Below are positions 8,640 to 16,877 of a stretch of 64,000 bases of DNA, in pieces. Below the pieces are notes generated by a model. That model saw nothing but the letters and a program-made list of their open reading frames with translations. It searched no databases and had not been told where the DNA came from. A program made the position numbers and the translations under genes. The DNA lies in contig CANPMT010000003.1 in assembly GCA_947575235.1 (NCBI GenBank), positions 25,079 to 89,078 on the forward strand, read 5' to 3'. Numbering within the stretch: the stretch's first letter is position 1; every line of letters begins with the position of its first letter. The DNA is from an uncultured Porphyromonadaceae bacterium. GTDB taxonomy: Bacteria; Bacteroidota; Bacteroidia; Bacteroidales; Muribaculaceae.

Positions 8640-10013
8640 TCAGGGTATAGCCACCTCCTGTGTGGCATAGAAGGTGATTGTCTTGTTAGAGAGAATCGCC
8701 ATGAACTTGCTTTGCAGCAGTTCGAGACGGGCATTGAAGAGATTGTTGTGGGCGGTGAGCAGGTCGAGAGGATTCACGTAGCCGAGTTCAAACTGACGGT
8801 CGACGAGCTGTGCCGTGAGTTCGGTGGCCTCCAATTGGGTGAGACCGCTCTGGTATTTGGCCTTGGCATTCTCGGCGTCGATATATAGATTCTCGATTGT
8901 CTGTGAGAGGTCGTTGAGGAGCTGGTCGCGGTTGATGTCATATTCCAGGGCGGCCAACTTCGCCTTGGCAACGGCCCTTTTAGTGGAATTGGCATCGTAG
9001 ATAGGCACCGAGAGCGACAGACCTATATTCTCGTTGAAGCCATGACCCATCTGGCTCCCCCAAGATGGTCCGCCGGAGGTGTAGCCTGTGCCCACACCCC
9101 CCTGCAGGGCGACCTGAGGGAGTTTCCCGGCCTTGGCAATCTTGATATCATTGTCATATATCTCCTTGCTCAGCTCGTTGCTTCTTATTCCCGGCAGCCA
9201 GTTGGCGGCATACTCATAGGTAGAGTTGATGGCAGGGAGAGGGGTGAGGATATCGGAGTCAGAGAATTTCACCTCGGCAATCTCAAGGTTATAGTCGAGG
9301 CCGAGGGTGAGGAGCTTTTTCAGAGTCATCTTTGCCGAGGCATAGTTGCTCTGCGTCTGCACCAGATTATACTCATCCTGTGCCTTCTGGCTCTCAATCT
9401 GGGCATACTCCACTTTGGAGGAGCGGCCTGATTCCATCAGTTTCCTTGCGCGTTCAGTCTGCGAGGAGCTCACCTCGAGAGTCTTGCGTGCAATCTCCAC
9501 CGCCTCACGGGCATACATGATGTTGAGATAAGCCTGGAGCACACCAAGCTTCAGGTCCTTTATCACGTCATCACCGGCGAGCAGTTTCTGTTCACGCATC
9601 ACCTTTGACGACTCCAGCCGGTACTTGCGCACATTCCCTTCCCATACGGTCCAGGCCGCGTTAATGCCGTAAGAGCTGCCATAGACATTACCGTTGACAC
9701 CCGATTCAGGAGAGGGACGGTTGGTGAAATTCTGTGTTGTGGAGAATCCCACGGTAGGGAGCCATGCGTCCTTGGCCACGTTGATATCCTCGTCGGCCTG
9801 CAGAATCGCGAGCAGCGACTGGCGGACATCGGTGCTGTTGCCGATAGCCCAGTCAAGACAGTCGTTGAAACTCCAGGGGGAGGTCTTCAGAGAGTCGCGT
9901 GGGGCCGTGATATCCTCCGTTGTGATGTCAGCGAGTGCCACCTCATGCTGTGCCGCACAAGGGAGGAGCGAAGCTGAGAGCGCAATGAAGGAGAAAAGGT
10001 CTCGTCTATTCAT
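8640..10013 (-). CDS. TolC-family outer membrane efflux channel
   Basis: A 457-residue protein with a signal peptide (MNRRDLFSFIALSASLLPCAAQ). Two long repeated halves of predicted coiled-coil helices are typical of TolC/OprM (WAIGNSTDVRQSLLAILQADEDINVAKDAWLPTVG near 50-85, and the second copy after about 260 with KAGKLPQVALQGGVG). Conserved ends such as LDLLTAHNNLFNARLELLQSKF occur near the C-terminus. It is the first gene of the efflux operon and has a good promoter just upstream. It would form the outer-membrane exit duct for the MacAB-like pump. Confidence 0.93.
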   Translation of the reverse strand: MNRRDLFSFIALSASLLPCAAQHEVALADITTEDITAPRDSLKTSPWSFNDCLDWAIGNSTDVRQSLLAILQADEDINVAKDAWLPTVGFSTTQNFTNRPSPESGVNGNVYGSSYGINAAWTVWEGNVRKYRLESSKVMREQKLLAGDDVIKDLKLGVLQAYLNIMYAREAVEIARKTLEVSSSQTERARKLMESGRSSKVEYAQIESQKAQDEYNLVQTQSNYASAKMTLKKLLTLGLDYNLEIAEVKFSDSDILTPLPAINSTYEYAANWLPGIRSNELSKEIYDNDIKIAKAGKLPQVALQGGVGTGYTSGGPSWGSQMGHGFNENIGLSLSVPIYDANSTKRAVAKAKLAALEYDINRDQLLNDLSQTIENLYIDAENAKAKYQSGLTQLEATELTAQLVDRQFELGYVNPLDLLTAHNNLFNARLELLQSKFMAILSNKTITFYATQEVAIP

Positions 10014-10047
10014 ATAGTTTATCTGTTTGGATATTATTTTCTACCTG

Positions 10048-10078
10048 CAAAATTAGATGCTGAATAAAGAATAAGCAA
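10048..10078 (-). promoter_or_regulatory. Promoter of the tolC-macAB-kinase-regulator operon
   Basis: On the minus strand TTG (10076-10078, in TTGC) precedes TAATTTTG (10048-10055) with 20 nt between. This is the only good promoter seen for the six-gene operon, so it is the likely target of the LytTR regulator. Confidence 0.7.
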
Positions 10079-10200
10079 TTAAAGTCTGAATATGGGTTCA
10101 AATCCGGGGTAAAGAGGTGGATTTAGGGTTTTAACAAGATAAAAGGTGAACCGTTTGTTAAAATCTGTTAACAGATGATGAATAACCGGTCTGAAATGGC

Positions 10201-10208
10201 TAAATTTG
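10201..10208 (+). promoter_or_regulatory. Probable -7 box for ruvX
   Basis: TAAATTTG lies 18 nt before the ruvX ATG. No convincing TTTG is found at the expected -33 distance, so this is a weaker call. Confidence 0.45.
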
Positions 10209-10226
10209 TAAATAAACTAATGTGAT

Positions 10227-10646
10227 ATGGCGAGAATATTAGCTGTTGATTATGGAAGGAAGCGTTGCGGAGTGGCAGTGACCGATGTGCTGAAGATATC
10301 GGCCAACGGATTGCCTACGGTGCGCAGCTGCGACCTCATGGCTTTCCTGAAAGATTACTGCAGCCGCGAAAGTGTTGAGGAGATAGTGGTGGGCGAACCG
10401 CGCGACATGCACGGCAATCCGAGCGAGAGCATGCGCTACATAGAGCCATTTCTCAAACAGCTCCGCAAAGAGATGCCCGATATGAAAATAGTGATGGTTG
10501 ATGAGCGTTTCACCTCATCCATTGCCCACCGTGAGATGCTTGCCGGAGGCTTCACCAGGAAGCAGCGGGCAGAGAAAGGGAAGGCTGACGAGATGGCCGC
10601 TGTGCTGATTCTCACAAGCTATCTCGACAGCCTCCGGATGTTCTGA
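10227..10646 (+). CDS. ruvX: Putative pre-16S rRNA nuclease RuvX (YqgF)
   Basis: A 139-residue RNase H-fold protein, the usual length for YqgF/RuvX, which trims the 5' end of 16S rRNA. The start MARILAVDYGRKRCGVAVTD holds the first acidic catalytic residue (D8 in AVDYG). The second region is IVVGEPRDMHGN and the third is VDERFTSSIAHREM, followed by KGKADEMAAVLIL with the last acidic residue. It is a single gene, convergent with the GH43 gene 25 nt away, with no terminator evident between them. Confidence 0.95.
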   Translation: MARILAVDYGRKRCGVAVTDVLKISANGLPTVRSCDLMAFLKDYCSRESVEEIVVGEPRDMHGNPSESMRYIEPFLKQLRKEMPDMKIVMVDERFTSSIAHREMLAGGFTRKQRAEKGKADEMAAVLILTSYLDSLRMF

Positions 10647-10671
10647 GTTATATTCTTGTCAGCGTTATAGC

Positions 10672-11652
10672 TTATTTTCTTGTTGGCTTTATAATAGAAG
10701 TCGGGTCGGCGGTGATTGTGTAGGGATGTCCCTTGCTTTTGTCGACGTTGAGGGTTATGATGCGTGTGCGTCGTGGGTTAGCTTTCTCATCGCTGTTGTG
10801 CACATGATAAACGTATCGCATATTGCCGTCATTATCGAAGAATACGTCACCGTGTCCTGAGCCTCTCTCACCAACGATTTTGGTGTTGATAATCGGGGAA
10901 GCGTCGCATTTGGTCCACGGTCCGGTAGGAGAGGGAGCCACTGCGTAGCCTACGGCATAGTCCGGGCTCATGAAATGGTTGGCTGAATAGAAGAGGTAAT
11001 ACATGCCGTCGAGTTTTATCACAGTCGGACCCTCCATGATAGGTACACTCGGATAAGCATCGGTATTTTCCCAAGGCCGGTCGTTGTTGAGGCATTGTGA
11101 GAGGGTTCCCTCCACGATATTGCCGTTCTCCATATCATATTCCCCCACCCATATGAAATTGCCATTGTTGAAACGCACATGGTAGAGATACCATTTTCCG
11201 TTGTCATACAGCAGGAAAGGGTCGATATTTCCGGCCGAGCCATCTACGGGGCGTATATTCTTCTGGGTGAAGAGAGTGGTAAGACGGGGAGCTTCGGCAA
11301 TTGCCACCTGTTCATTGGCGGTGTAAGCCAATTTATAGGAGCCGTCGTCAAGTTTGATGATTTGTGGGGCCCAGAAACCCTTGTCGCCGAAAGAGCCGCG
11401 GCCTTTTACTATAGGCATAGAGTCGGTAGGGTTGGCGGTGTGCCAGTTGAGGAGGTCAGACGATTCAAGGAGTGCGAAGCCCTCCGGACGGCCCCAGCGT
11501 GTTCCTGATAGATAGTATTTGCCATTTTCTGTATATACCGTAGGGTCGGCATAAAAGATTTCGTTGGTTTCAGTCATAGCGGAAGAATCGCCTGCCTGGT
11601 GAGCCGCAGCGGTCAGAGCACCGACGGCCATAAGGAATGAAAACCATTTCAT
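10672..11652 (-). CDS. Glycoside hydrolase family 43-like secreted glycosidase
   Basis: A 326-residue protein with an N-terminal hydrophobic signal (MKWFSFLMAVGALTAAAHQA) and a five-bladed beta-propeller layout. The three GH43 acidic positions are visible: the general base in FYADPTVY (about D36), the pKa-setting Asp in GNIDPFLLYDNGKWYL, and the general acid Glu in IMEGPTVIKLDGMYYLFYS. Repeats of the GKWYLYH / GMYYLFY type mark the blades. GH43 enzymes act on arabinans, xylans and related plant glycans; the substrate cannot be read here. It lies downstream of rpmE2 beyond a terminator. No SusC/D pair is nearby, so it is not part of a visible polysaccharide utilisation locus. Confidence 0.88.
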   Translation of the reverse strand: MKWFSFLMAVGALTAAAHQAGDSSAMTETNEIFYADPTVYTENGKYYLSGTRWGRPEGFALLESSDLLNWHTANPTDSMPIVKGRGSFGDKGFWAPQIIKLDDGSYKLAYTANEQVAIAEAPRLTTLFTQKNIRPVDGSAGNIDPFLLYDNGKWYLYHVRFNNGNFIWVGEYDMENGNIVEGTLSQCLNNDRPWENTDAYPSVPIMEGPTVIKLDGMYYLFYSANHFMSPDYAVGYAVAPSPTGPWTKCDASPIINTKIVGERGSGHGDVFFDNDGNMRYVYHVHNSDEKANPRRTRIITLNVDKSKGHPYTITADPTSIIKPTRK

Positions 11653-11686
11653 GTGTGGAAAAGGTGTTTAGTTAGGTTGATATTAA

Positions 11687-11719
11687 AAAACTGCGCCTCA
11701 TCGTCATGGGCGCAGTTTT
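11687..11719 (-). terminator. Intrinsic terminator after rpmE2
   Basis: An 11-bp stem (AAAACTGCGCC / GGCGCAGTTTT) with an 11-nt loop lies between the rpmE2 stop and the GH43 gene, with a T run on the minus strand. Confidence 0.8.
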
Positions 11720-11750
11720 ATTTACGGAATCCTTTTGAGTCCGTGAAGTC

Positions 11751-12005
11751 TTATTTCTTTGAGCGGTTGCCGTAGCGGCTGCGGAATTTGTCGACGCGAC
11801 CTGCGGTGTCGACGAGTTTCTGCTTGCCGGTGAAGAAGGGGTGAGAAGAAGAGGTGATCTCAAGCTTTACAAGGGGATATTCCTTGCCGTCAACCTCAAT
11901 GGTCTCACGGGTGGCAACTGTTGAACGTGTGATGAAGATCTCTTCGTTCGACATGTCTTTGAATACAACCTCACGGTAGTTCTCGGGATGAATTTTTGCT
12001 TTCAT
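11751..12005 (-). CDS. rpmE2: Large ribosomal subunit protein bL31, type B (zinc-free)
   Basis: An 84-residue L31 of the type without the Cys zinc ligands ([15 protein letters not shown]..., then [28 protein letters not shown]). The motif HPFFTGK and the GRVDKF ending are characteristic. It is a single-gene unit with a promoter at 12076-12107 and a terminator at 11687-11719. Confidence 0.97.
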   Translation of the reverse strand: MKAKIHPENYREVVFKDMSNEEIFITRSTVATRETIEVDGKEYPLVKLEITSSSHPFFTGKQKLVDTAGRVDKFRSRYGNRSKK

Positions 12006-12075
12006 TTTAATTTTCTGCAGTTAAAATTAATTTTTAGTTTGGGCTTGACAGGTCGCGATCCCGTCAATTGGCCTG

Positions 12076-12107
12076 CAAAGTTACTAATTTTTTTTTAACC
12101 TCACAAA
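12076..12107 (-). promoter_or_regulatory. Promoter for rpmE2
   Basis: On the minus strand TTTG (12104-12107) precedes TAACTTTG (12076-12083) with exactly 20 nt between, a perfect Bacteroidetes consensus. Confidence 0.8.
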
Positions 12108-12141
12108 TTTTGACACGTATGACGTTAAAAATCGTCATGAT

Positions 12142-12726
12142 TCACCTGTCTATCTGTAGCTTATCAATTACCTTCCAGAAATCGGAATATGATTCGCCGG
12201 AATGTCCAAGACGTTTAGCTCGGTTCAAAGCATCGGTCATCTTATCACAGTCAATCATTGAAGACACCCATTTCTCCTGACGCAGGAACACTTCTTTCTT
12301 ATCGAAGTTCGGTATATGCTTCCTTAGAACTTGAATAACCTTATTAGATGTACCGAAAAATCTGTTTGTATTTTCATAGTGAAGAAGAAACCAATATTCG
12401 ATTGATGGCATGCTACTCGCTATCACAACTTGGTTGTCGTGATCATATCGGCTATGAATCTCATTCATACGTATTCTCTCAACATCATTCCATTGGCGTA
12501 TATCTTCATCAAACACACAGATCACAGACGCACCTCCCGAAACGGCCTCTTGAATTCTTTGCTGGATGGTCTGCATTGACTCATCTCCAAAAAGGCTTGG
12601 CTGTAATACATAGGTATAGTGCCGAAGCTTTTTCAAGTGTTTGAGATACCAGTATTCTGTGATTCCGGCGCCGACTACAATTGTACGCGGATGACGTTGG
12701 TCTCTGACGTTTATCTTTCTTGCCAT
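12142..12726 (-). CDS. RloB/AbiLii-like protein (Toprim-type), defence partner
   Basis: A 194-residue protein resembling RloB / AbiLii, the small partner of an AAA ATPase in AbiL-type phage-defence cassettes. The RloB-like marks are the early strand-turn (TIVVGAGITEYWYLKHLKKL, about 15-34), an acidic turn (ICVFDEDIRQWND), and SMPSIEYWFLLHYENTNRFFG. RloB-like proteins usually carry a Glu in the first, Toprim-like turn (EG.TE or GEG.TE); here it reads VGAGITE, with GCC coding Ala. It starts 3 nt after the ATPase gene. The pair is more A+T-rich than its neighbours, consistent with horizontal acquisition. The defence role is inferred from the family. Confidence 0.8.
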   Translation of the reverse strand: MARKINVRDQRHPRTIVVGAGITEYWYLKHLKKLRHYTYVLQPSLFGDESMQTIQQRIQEAVSGGASVICVFDEDIRQWNDVERIRMNEIHSRYDHDNQVVIASSMPSIEYWFLLHYENTNRFFGTSNKVIQVLRKHIPNFDKKEVFLRQEKWVSSMIDCDKMTDALNRAKRLGHSGESYSDFWKVIDKLQIDR

Positions 12727-12729
12727 AGA

Positions 12730-13929
12730 TCAGTCTTTGATTTGAGGGAGTGCACCGAACACGCCATTCCTATATGCTTTGTCAAGATGTGTTATTTTGC
12801 TTAATCCTTTGAACTCGACTAAAGAATAAAGTTGTGAAGCTCCGGATTTATCTTTCTCGGTAAACCAGATATTGTCTTTTCTGATAAGATCATTGACCGT
12901 ACGCAACAGTCCATCGTAGTGGGTGGTAATCAGGAGTTGGCTCTGCGAGGATTCAAGAAGGAACTGACGGAGTATATACTCCATGATGTCAGGATGCAGG
13001 GAAGCATCCATTTCATCAATCATAAGAAATGAGCCGTTGCGACACAAATCAAACACGGCCGCCTCTATCCCAAGCAATCGGCGGGTGCCGTTGCTCTGAT
13101 GTCGTAAGTTCAATTCATATTTCTCCTTGCCGTGCTCATTTTCCACAGTATGTTCGAAGCCGAGTTTACGCAAGCCTCCATCATCAGGATGTTCATTCAA
13201 TCCGGTTATATTGAAGTCTGCCATATTCAGAAAATTAAGCATATAAGTTTTAAAATCCTGATTATCTTTTAGCAGACCTCTTGCAAATTTTGTCATATCA
13301 GTTTCCGGATATACAGTAGGCATAACCCCGTCATGTATCCACTTGCGGAAACTATCGACGTGATTGAATTTCATGTTCACGCGCCCCCGGGCAGCAAATA
13401 CCGACATATTTGGAAGGCAATTAAGAGATAATATCTTCAATGTCTCGCTGTCAATCTTCTGAACAGTCGGATTTGTCCTGATTATGGACTGTCCATCCTC
13501 ATACATACGTTCAAAAACCATGATCGGTTGGGTTGTCTTGTAGAAAGATAAACGTTCAAACAGGACAACTTTTTCCGTCAACCGAAGCTGATACCAGTAT
13601 CTGATACCCTCTATCCATATTTTAATATTGAACTCCGAAGGGGTATCGGGAGTAGAGCGGTCAAGCATGAAGGGTTCAATTCCTGTCTTACAGTCCATAT
13701 TTGAGGGATTGAATTTCCAGAAATTATGCAGTTCTTCAAGAGCATAAAGAAGATTGCTTTTCCCACTTGCGTTTGCGCCAAGCACAAGCGCAAGTCGTAA
13801 AAGCCTTGTTCCGTTAGACATTTCCACGACATGAGAAGCCTCGATACTTTTATCAGCAGTGGCTTCAAAGCTCAATACCGTTTCATTTTTGAACGATAGG
13901 ATATTCCTGAAAGATATTTCCTCAATCAT
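12730..13929 (-). CDS. AAA ATPase of AbiL/RloA type (SMC-like ABC ATPase)
   Basis: A 399-residue ATPase of the AAA_15/AAA_21 ABC-like group. It begins MIEEISFRNILSFKNET, the usual start of RecF/OLD-like ATPases. Walker A is GANASGKSNL (51-60), an ABC signature-like stretch is NGTRRLLGIEAA, Walker B is FLMIDEMDASLHPDI and the H loop is LITTHYDGLL. No coiled coil and no C-terminal Toprim domain is present, so it is not an OLD nuclease. The adjacent RloB-like gene makes an AbiL/RloAB cassette likely. Phage defence is inferred from homologous systems, not shown here. Confidence 0.85.
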   Translation of the reverse strand: MIEEISFRNILSFKNETVLSFEATADKSIEASHVVEMSNGTRLLRLALVLGANASGKSNLLYALEELHNFWKFNPSNMDCKTGIEPFMLDRSTPDTPSEFNIKIWIEGIRYWYQLRLTEKVVLFERLSFYKTTQPIMVFERMYEDGQSIIRTNPTVQKIDSETLKILSLNCLPNMSVFAARGRVNMKFNHVDSFRKWIHDGVMPTVYPETDMTKFARGLLKDNQDFKTYMLNFLNMADFNITGLNEHPDDGGLRKLGFEHTVENEHGKEKYELNLRHQSNGTRRLLGIEAAVFDLCRNGSFLMIDEMDASLHPDIMEYILRQFLLESSQSQLLITTHYDGLLRTVNDLIRKDNIWFTEKDKSGASQLYSLVEFKGLSKITHLDKAYRNGVFGALPQIKD

Positions 13930-13949
13930 ATATCGGGATTTTATTTATG

Positions 13950-13957
13950 CAAAATTA
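13950..13957 (-). promoter_or_regulatory. Probable -7 box of the AbiL-like cassette
   Basis: TAATTTTG on the minus strand lies 20 nt upstream of the ATPase start. The -33 region is A/T-rich but not TTTG. Confidence 0.4.
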
Positions 13958-14066
13958 GTAAAAACGTCCGGATTTAAAAATAGAATTCAAAAATATTGTG
14001 ATTTTATTTTATGTGTCAAGTCACTTAGTGATGTCTGGCTTGGTATTTTATATCTGATTAGAAGCG

Positions 14067-14098
14067 AATCGGGGGACGGTCTATACCGTCCCCCGATT
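14067..14098 (-). terminator. Strong terminator after the secreted-protein gene
   Basis: A perfect 14-bp stem (AATCGGGGGACGGT / ACCGTCCCCCGATT) with a 4-nt loop lies about 40 nt past the stop of the 782-residue gene. Confidence 0.85.
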
Positions 14099-14135
14099 TA
14101 TTAGAAACTGTTTCTTTGAAATTATGAATGCTTAC

Positions 14136-16484
14136 TTATTTCTTCACGATTTTTCTTACGGTGCCGTCTGAGTATTTCACTACGTATACGCCGGAGGCGT
14201 CGGTCGAGGTTACTTTGGCGCCGTCAAGGGTGTAGATGCCGGTGACGGCCGCGTCTGAGCCGATGGCTACGGGACAGATACCGTTGGTCTTCTCCGACAC
14301 CTTGATTCTCTTCTCGACACCGGGGGCGGATATGGTGAGGTCGCCATCCACAATCGCTGTAGTGTCATCGTGCGAGAGAATGAGACGGGCATCGCCATAA
14401 CGACCCTCTACCTTAGCTGTAAGACCGGTGAGCTGGCTCAATTCAAGCTCTGAACCGTCATAATAAGAGCCAAGTGCAACTTCTGTCACAGCACCGTCAG
14501 ATGTCACGATTGCCTCCTCTGTGTCGCAGGTGAGCCAGGGATAATAACCTTCGAGATTGATTGCGAAGGCGTTGTAGCAATCGCCATACTGACCCTCTAC
14601 ATAAGCCATCGGGGTGTAGCTTGTGCGGAAAACAGGGCTGTCAATCTTGATTTGCTTCTCAAGCCAGCCGTGGCAGAGATAGTTGGCATTCGGAATCATT
14701 GACTGGAGAGGAACGAAATACTCCACATTCTCTGAGTGGAAACCTGAGAACTTCGCGATATATGCCATATGCGAGTCGTCGATTACAGCCGGAGTGTCGA
14801 AAGTGAAAGGAATTGTGAGAGAATTCCAGGGGAGGTCGGTCTCAAGCTGGAGGATATCGGCATACTTGCAGACTGCAGTGGCGATAGCCTCATCCATAGG
14901 TTCGTACTCGTCGGTGCAAGGGATAATCTCGATTTTGAACTCGGCATTCTCGTTCATGGTGCCGAACCCGTTCACATGTACGCCAGTCACAACGAGAGGT
15001 GCCGTGGGGGCATAGATGAAGTTGAGGATAGACGTCACCTTCACCTCGTCACCCTCCGAGGGTTTCTCACCGTTGAGGGTGTAGGTGAGCCAGTAGAGGT
15101 CGGAGTTCACACTGTAGCCGAATACGGGGAGCGCGGGGTCGCCGATCTCCTCGGCATCGATGGTGAGTATGCCGAAACCGTCATTATTGAGGTCGAAGGG
15201 GAGAAGACCGAACTCATATAAGTTGCCGCCGCTTGAGAATTCCGGTTTGCCACCCATCTGCAGGTAGGTGACGGGCATAGAATAGCTGCCTGGGGAGGCA
15301 CCTTCGGCCGAGGCATTGAGCACCGGAGGATAAACGAAGTTGTTGCGGCATGTGTACTCGTCAGAGTAATCAGGGAAGTATGAGAGTGTGAGGAGATCCT
15401 CATTGTCAGACGTAGCGTTGCCGTAGGTCTCCGGGTCAGTGTAAGTCCATGAATAGGTGGCCTCACTGTTCTCCCAGTTGTTATACCATGTCACGGGTGC
15501 GAGCACGGGATACTGTGCTATGGAGGAATTCAGGGCAAGCCAGTCGGCCGAATTATCGAATCCCCAGTAGAGGGTCTCGAAAGGTGAGGTATAGGAGATA
15601 TCGGTGAGGGAGGGGAGACCCACACTCACGCAGTCAATAAAGACAGAGTTACAGTCAACGGCCTCATAGCGGAACGCTATCTCGATCTCCTGTCCGGCAA
15701 ATTCGTTGAGCGGCACGGTGTAGGGCTCGAAGCTGTCGAGGTAAAGAAGGTCAGTGGGCGACATATCCTGGAAACAATCCATCATGTTCCAGATTTGCTT
15801 CCAGTTCCCGTCTTCACCCTTCACCATTACGTAGAGGTTGCCATTCGTTTTACGGTCGCCGACGAACTCCATTGTGTCGAAATCAAGGTTGCCCAGGTCA
15901 TAGAAGAATAGTGGCCCGGTCATGAGCTGGAACGAGAGCTGTTCGTTGGCATTGGGTGTGATTTTAGGCATTATGAGCCATTCATCCTGTGGCAGAGCAT
16001 CCTGGCTGAAGCTGATGCCGACGGCGTAATTGCCATCCGGCACGCTGCTGAGGATAAAACCGTCGACAGTGGTTACGCCCCATTGCGCGGCTAAGTCGAG
16101 TTCGGGATCGCCGTTTGATACAACCGACCATCCTTCGGGAATCCAGTTCACGACGTTCAGGTCGCAACCTTCGAAGCTCTCCCAGAACTGCATTCCTTCA
16201 GGCATGGAGTCGGCAGCCTTGGCTTTTTTCATGCGGGCAGGATTGATTGTCGCCTGCAGGTCGATTGTGTTGAGTTTACGCAGACTGACCCCCTTGGAAT
16301 TGGAGAAAGTCTCGACAGAGGCTTTCGATGAGAGTTTTTTAACGGTGGAGGGGGAGAGCGCACGTCCTGTCTGTACTTTGGCAGCCGACACATTACGTAG
16401 AGGTGTGGCTGTAACTTCCGGAGCAGCAGCAAGGGCTGAGAACGCCAGCGACGATGCAAGGCCTAAGAGTAAAGCTTGTTTCAT
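14136..16484 (-). CDS. Large secreted protein with choice-of-anchor-J-like domain and C-terminal sorting-like tail
   Basis: A 782-residue exported protein. The signal peptide is MKQALLLGLASSLAFSALAAAP. After a Ser/Lys-rich spacer, residues about 95-300 (WESFEGCDLN...WIPEGWSVVSNGD...DEWLIMPKITPNANEQLSFQLM) resemble the choice-of-anchor-J / cleaved-adhesin jelly-roll found in secreted Bacteroidetes proteins. The middle is beta-rich and unrecognised. The last 75 residues end GIYTLDGAKVTSTDASGVYVVKYSDG then KIVKK, the form of type IX secretion C-terminal sorting domains. It is monocistronic, with its own promoter and terminator. No catalytic motif is visible; an adhesin or surface-binding role is a guess. 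Confidence 0.75.
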   Translation of the reverse strand: MKQALLLGLASSLAFSALAAAPEVTATPLRNVSAAKVQTGRALSPSTVKKLSSKASVETFSNSKGVSLRKLNTIDLQATINPARMKKAKAADSMPEGMQFWESFEGCDLNVVNWIPEGWSVVSNGDPELDLAAQWGVTTVDGFILSSVPDGNYAVGISFSQDALPQDEWLIMPKITPNANEQLSFQLMTGPLFFYDLGNLDFDTMEFVGDRKTNGNLYVMVKGEDGNWKQIWNMMDCFQDMSPTDLLYLDSFEPYTVPLNEFAGQEIEIAFRYEAVDCNSVFIDCVSVGLPSLTDISYTSPFETLYWGFDNSADWLALNSSIAQYPVLAPVTWYNNWENSEATYSWTYTDPETYGNATSDNEDLLTLSYFPDYSDEYTCRNNFVYPPVLNASAEGASPGSYSMPVTYLQMGGKPEFSSGGNLYEFGLLPFDLNNDGFGILTIDAEEIGDPALPVFGYSVNSDLYWLTYTLNGEKPSEGDEVKVTSILNFIYAPTAPLVVTGVHVNGFGTMNENAEFKIEIIPCTDEYEPMDEAIATAVCKYADILQLETDLPWNSLTIPFTFDTPAVIDDSHMAYIAKFSGFHSENVEYFVPLQSMIPNANYLCHGWLEKQIKIDSPVFRTSYTPMAYVEGQYGDCYNAFAINLEGYYPWLTCDTEEAIVTSDGAVTEVALGSYYDGSELELSQLTGLTAKVEGRYGDARLILSHDDTTAIVDGDLTISAPGVEKRIKVSEKTNGICPVAIGSDAAVTGIYTLDGAKVTSTDASGVYVVKYSDGTVRKIVKK

Positions 16485-16579
16485 AAAAATGAGAGTTTAG
16501 TTGAATGACGGTGCACATGGTCAATGAGTATCTGAGTATGGGGATAACCTCATAAACAGGTGCCGATGTCAATTAAAAA

Positions 16580-16611
16580 CAAATTTAGATAAACTTTCTT
16601 AAACAGCCAAA
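16580..16611 (-). promoter_or_regulatory. Promoter for the secreted-protein gene
   Basis: On the minus strand TTTG (16608-16611) precedes TAAATTTG (16580-16587) with 20 nt between. The resulting leader would be about 90 nt. Confidence 0.75.
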
Positions 16612-16806
16612 ATAATTGGTGATAAATATTATGAAGCGGTTAAATAATGTAATATTCAATTACTTTTAAATGCTGTATAATTGAGGGTATGGAGATTGAG
16701 TTAAGTGGCAATATGACGTTTTATTGGGTGATGGATTGAGAGTGTAAAAGTAGCTGATTGCAATTTGATAAAATGAATACTAAGAAGCGGCTCCCCTGAC
16801 TTCACC

Positions 16807-16837
16807 TTTGAGAATATTGTAAAATGTAGTATCTTTG
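16807..16837 (+). promoter_or_regulatory. Promoter for the cobQ-cobD-cbiB operon
   Basis: TTTG (16807-16810) precedes TATCTTTG (16830-16837) with 19 nt between. The predicted leader is only about 35 nt, too short for a cobalamin riboswitch. Confidence 0.75.
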
Positions 16838-16877
16838 TGAAAAATTCTCTCCCCACAGATTGGAATAAAGGAAAGAC

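Larger units (their letters stand above)
16485..16877. other. A+T-rich divergent intergenic region
   Basis: This 393-bp gap separates the secreted-protein gene (minus) from cobQ (plus). It holds one good promoter in each direction (16580-16611 minus and 16807-16837 plus). No ORF, repeat or recognisable riboswitch was found. The segment between the two promoters (about 16612-16800) is A+T-rich and otherwise unexplained. Confidence 0.6.

Noticed and set aside
16485-16877. Cobalamin riboswitch upstream of cobQ
   Set aside because: No B12-box-like conserved core was seen, and the consensus promoter lies only about 40 nt before cobQ.
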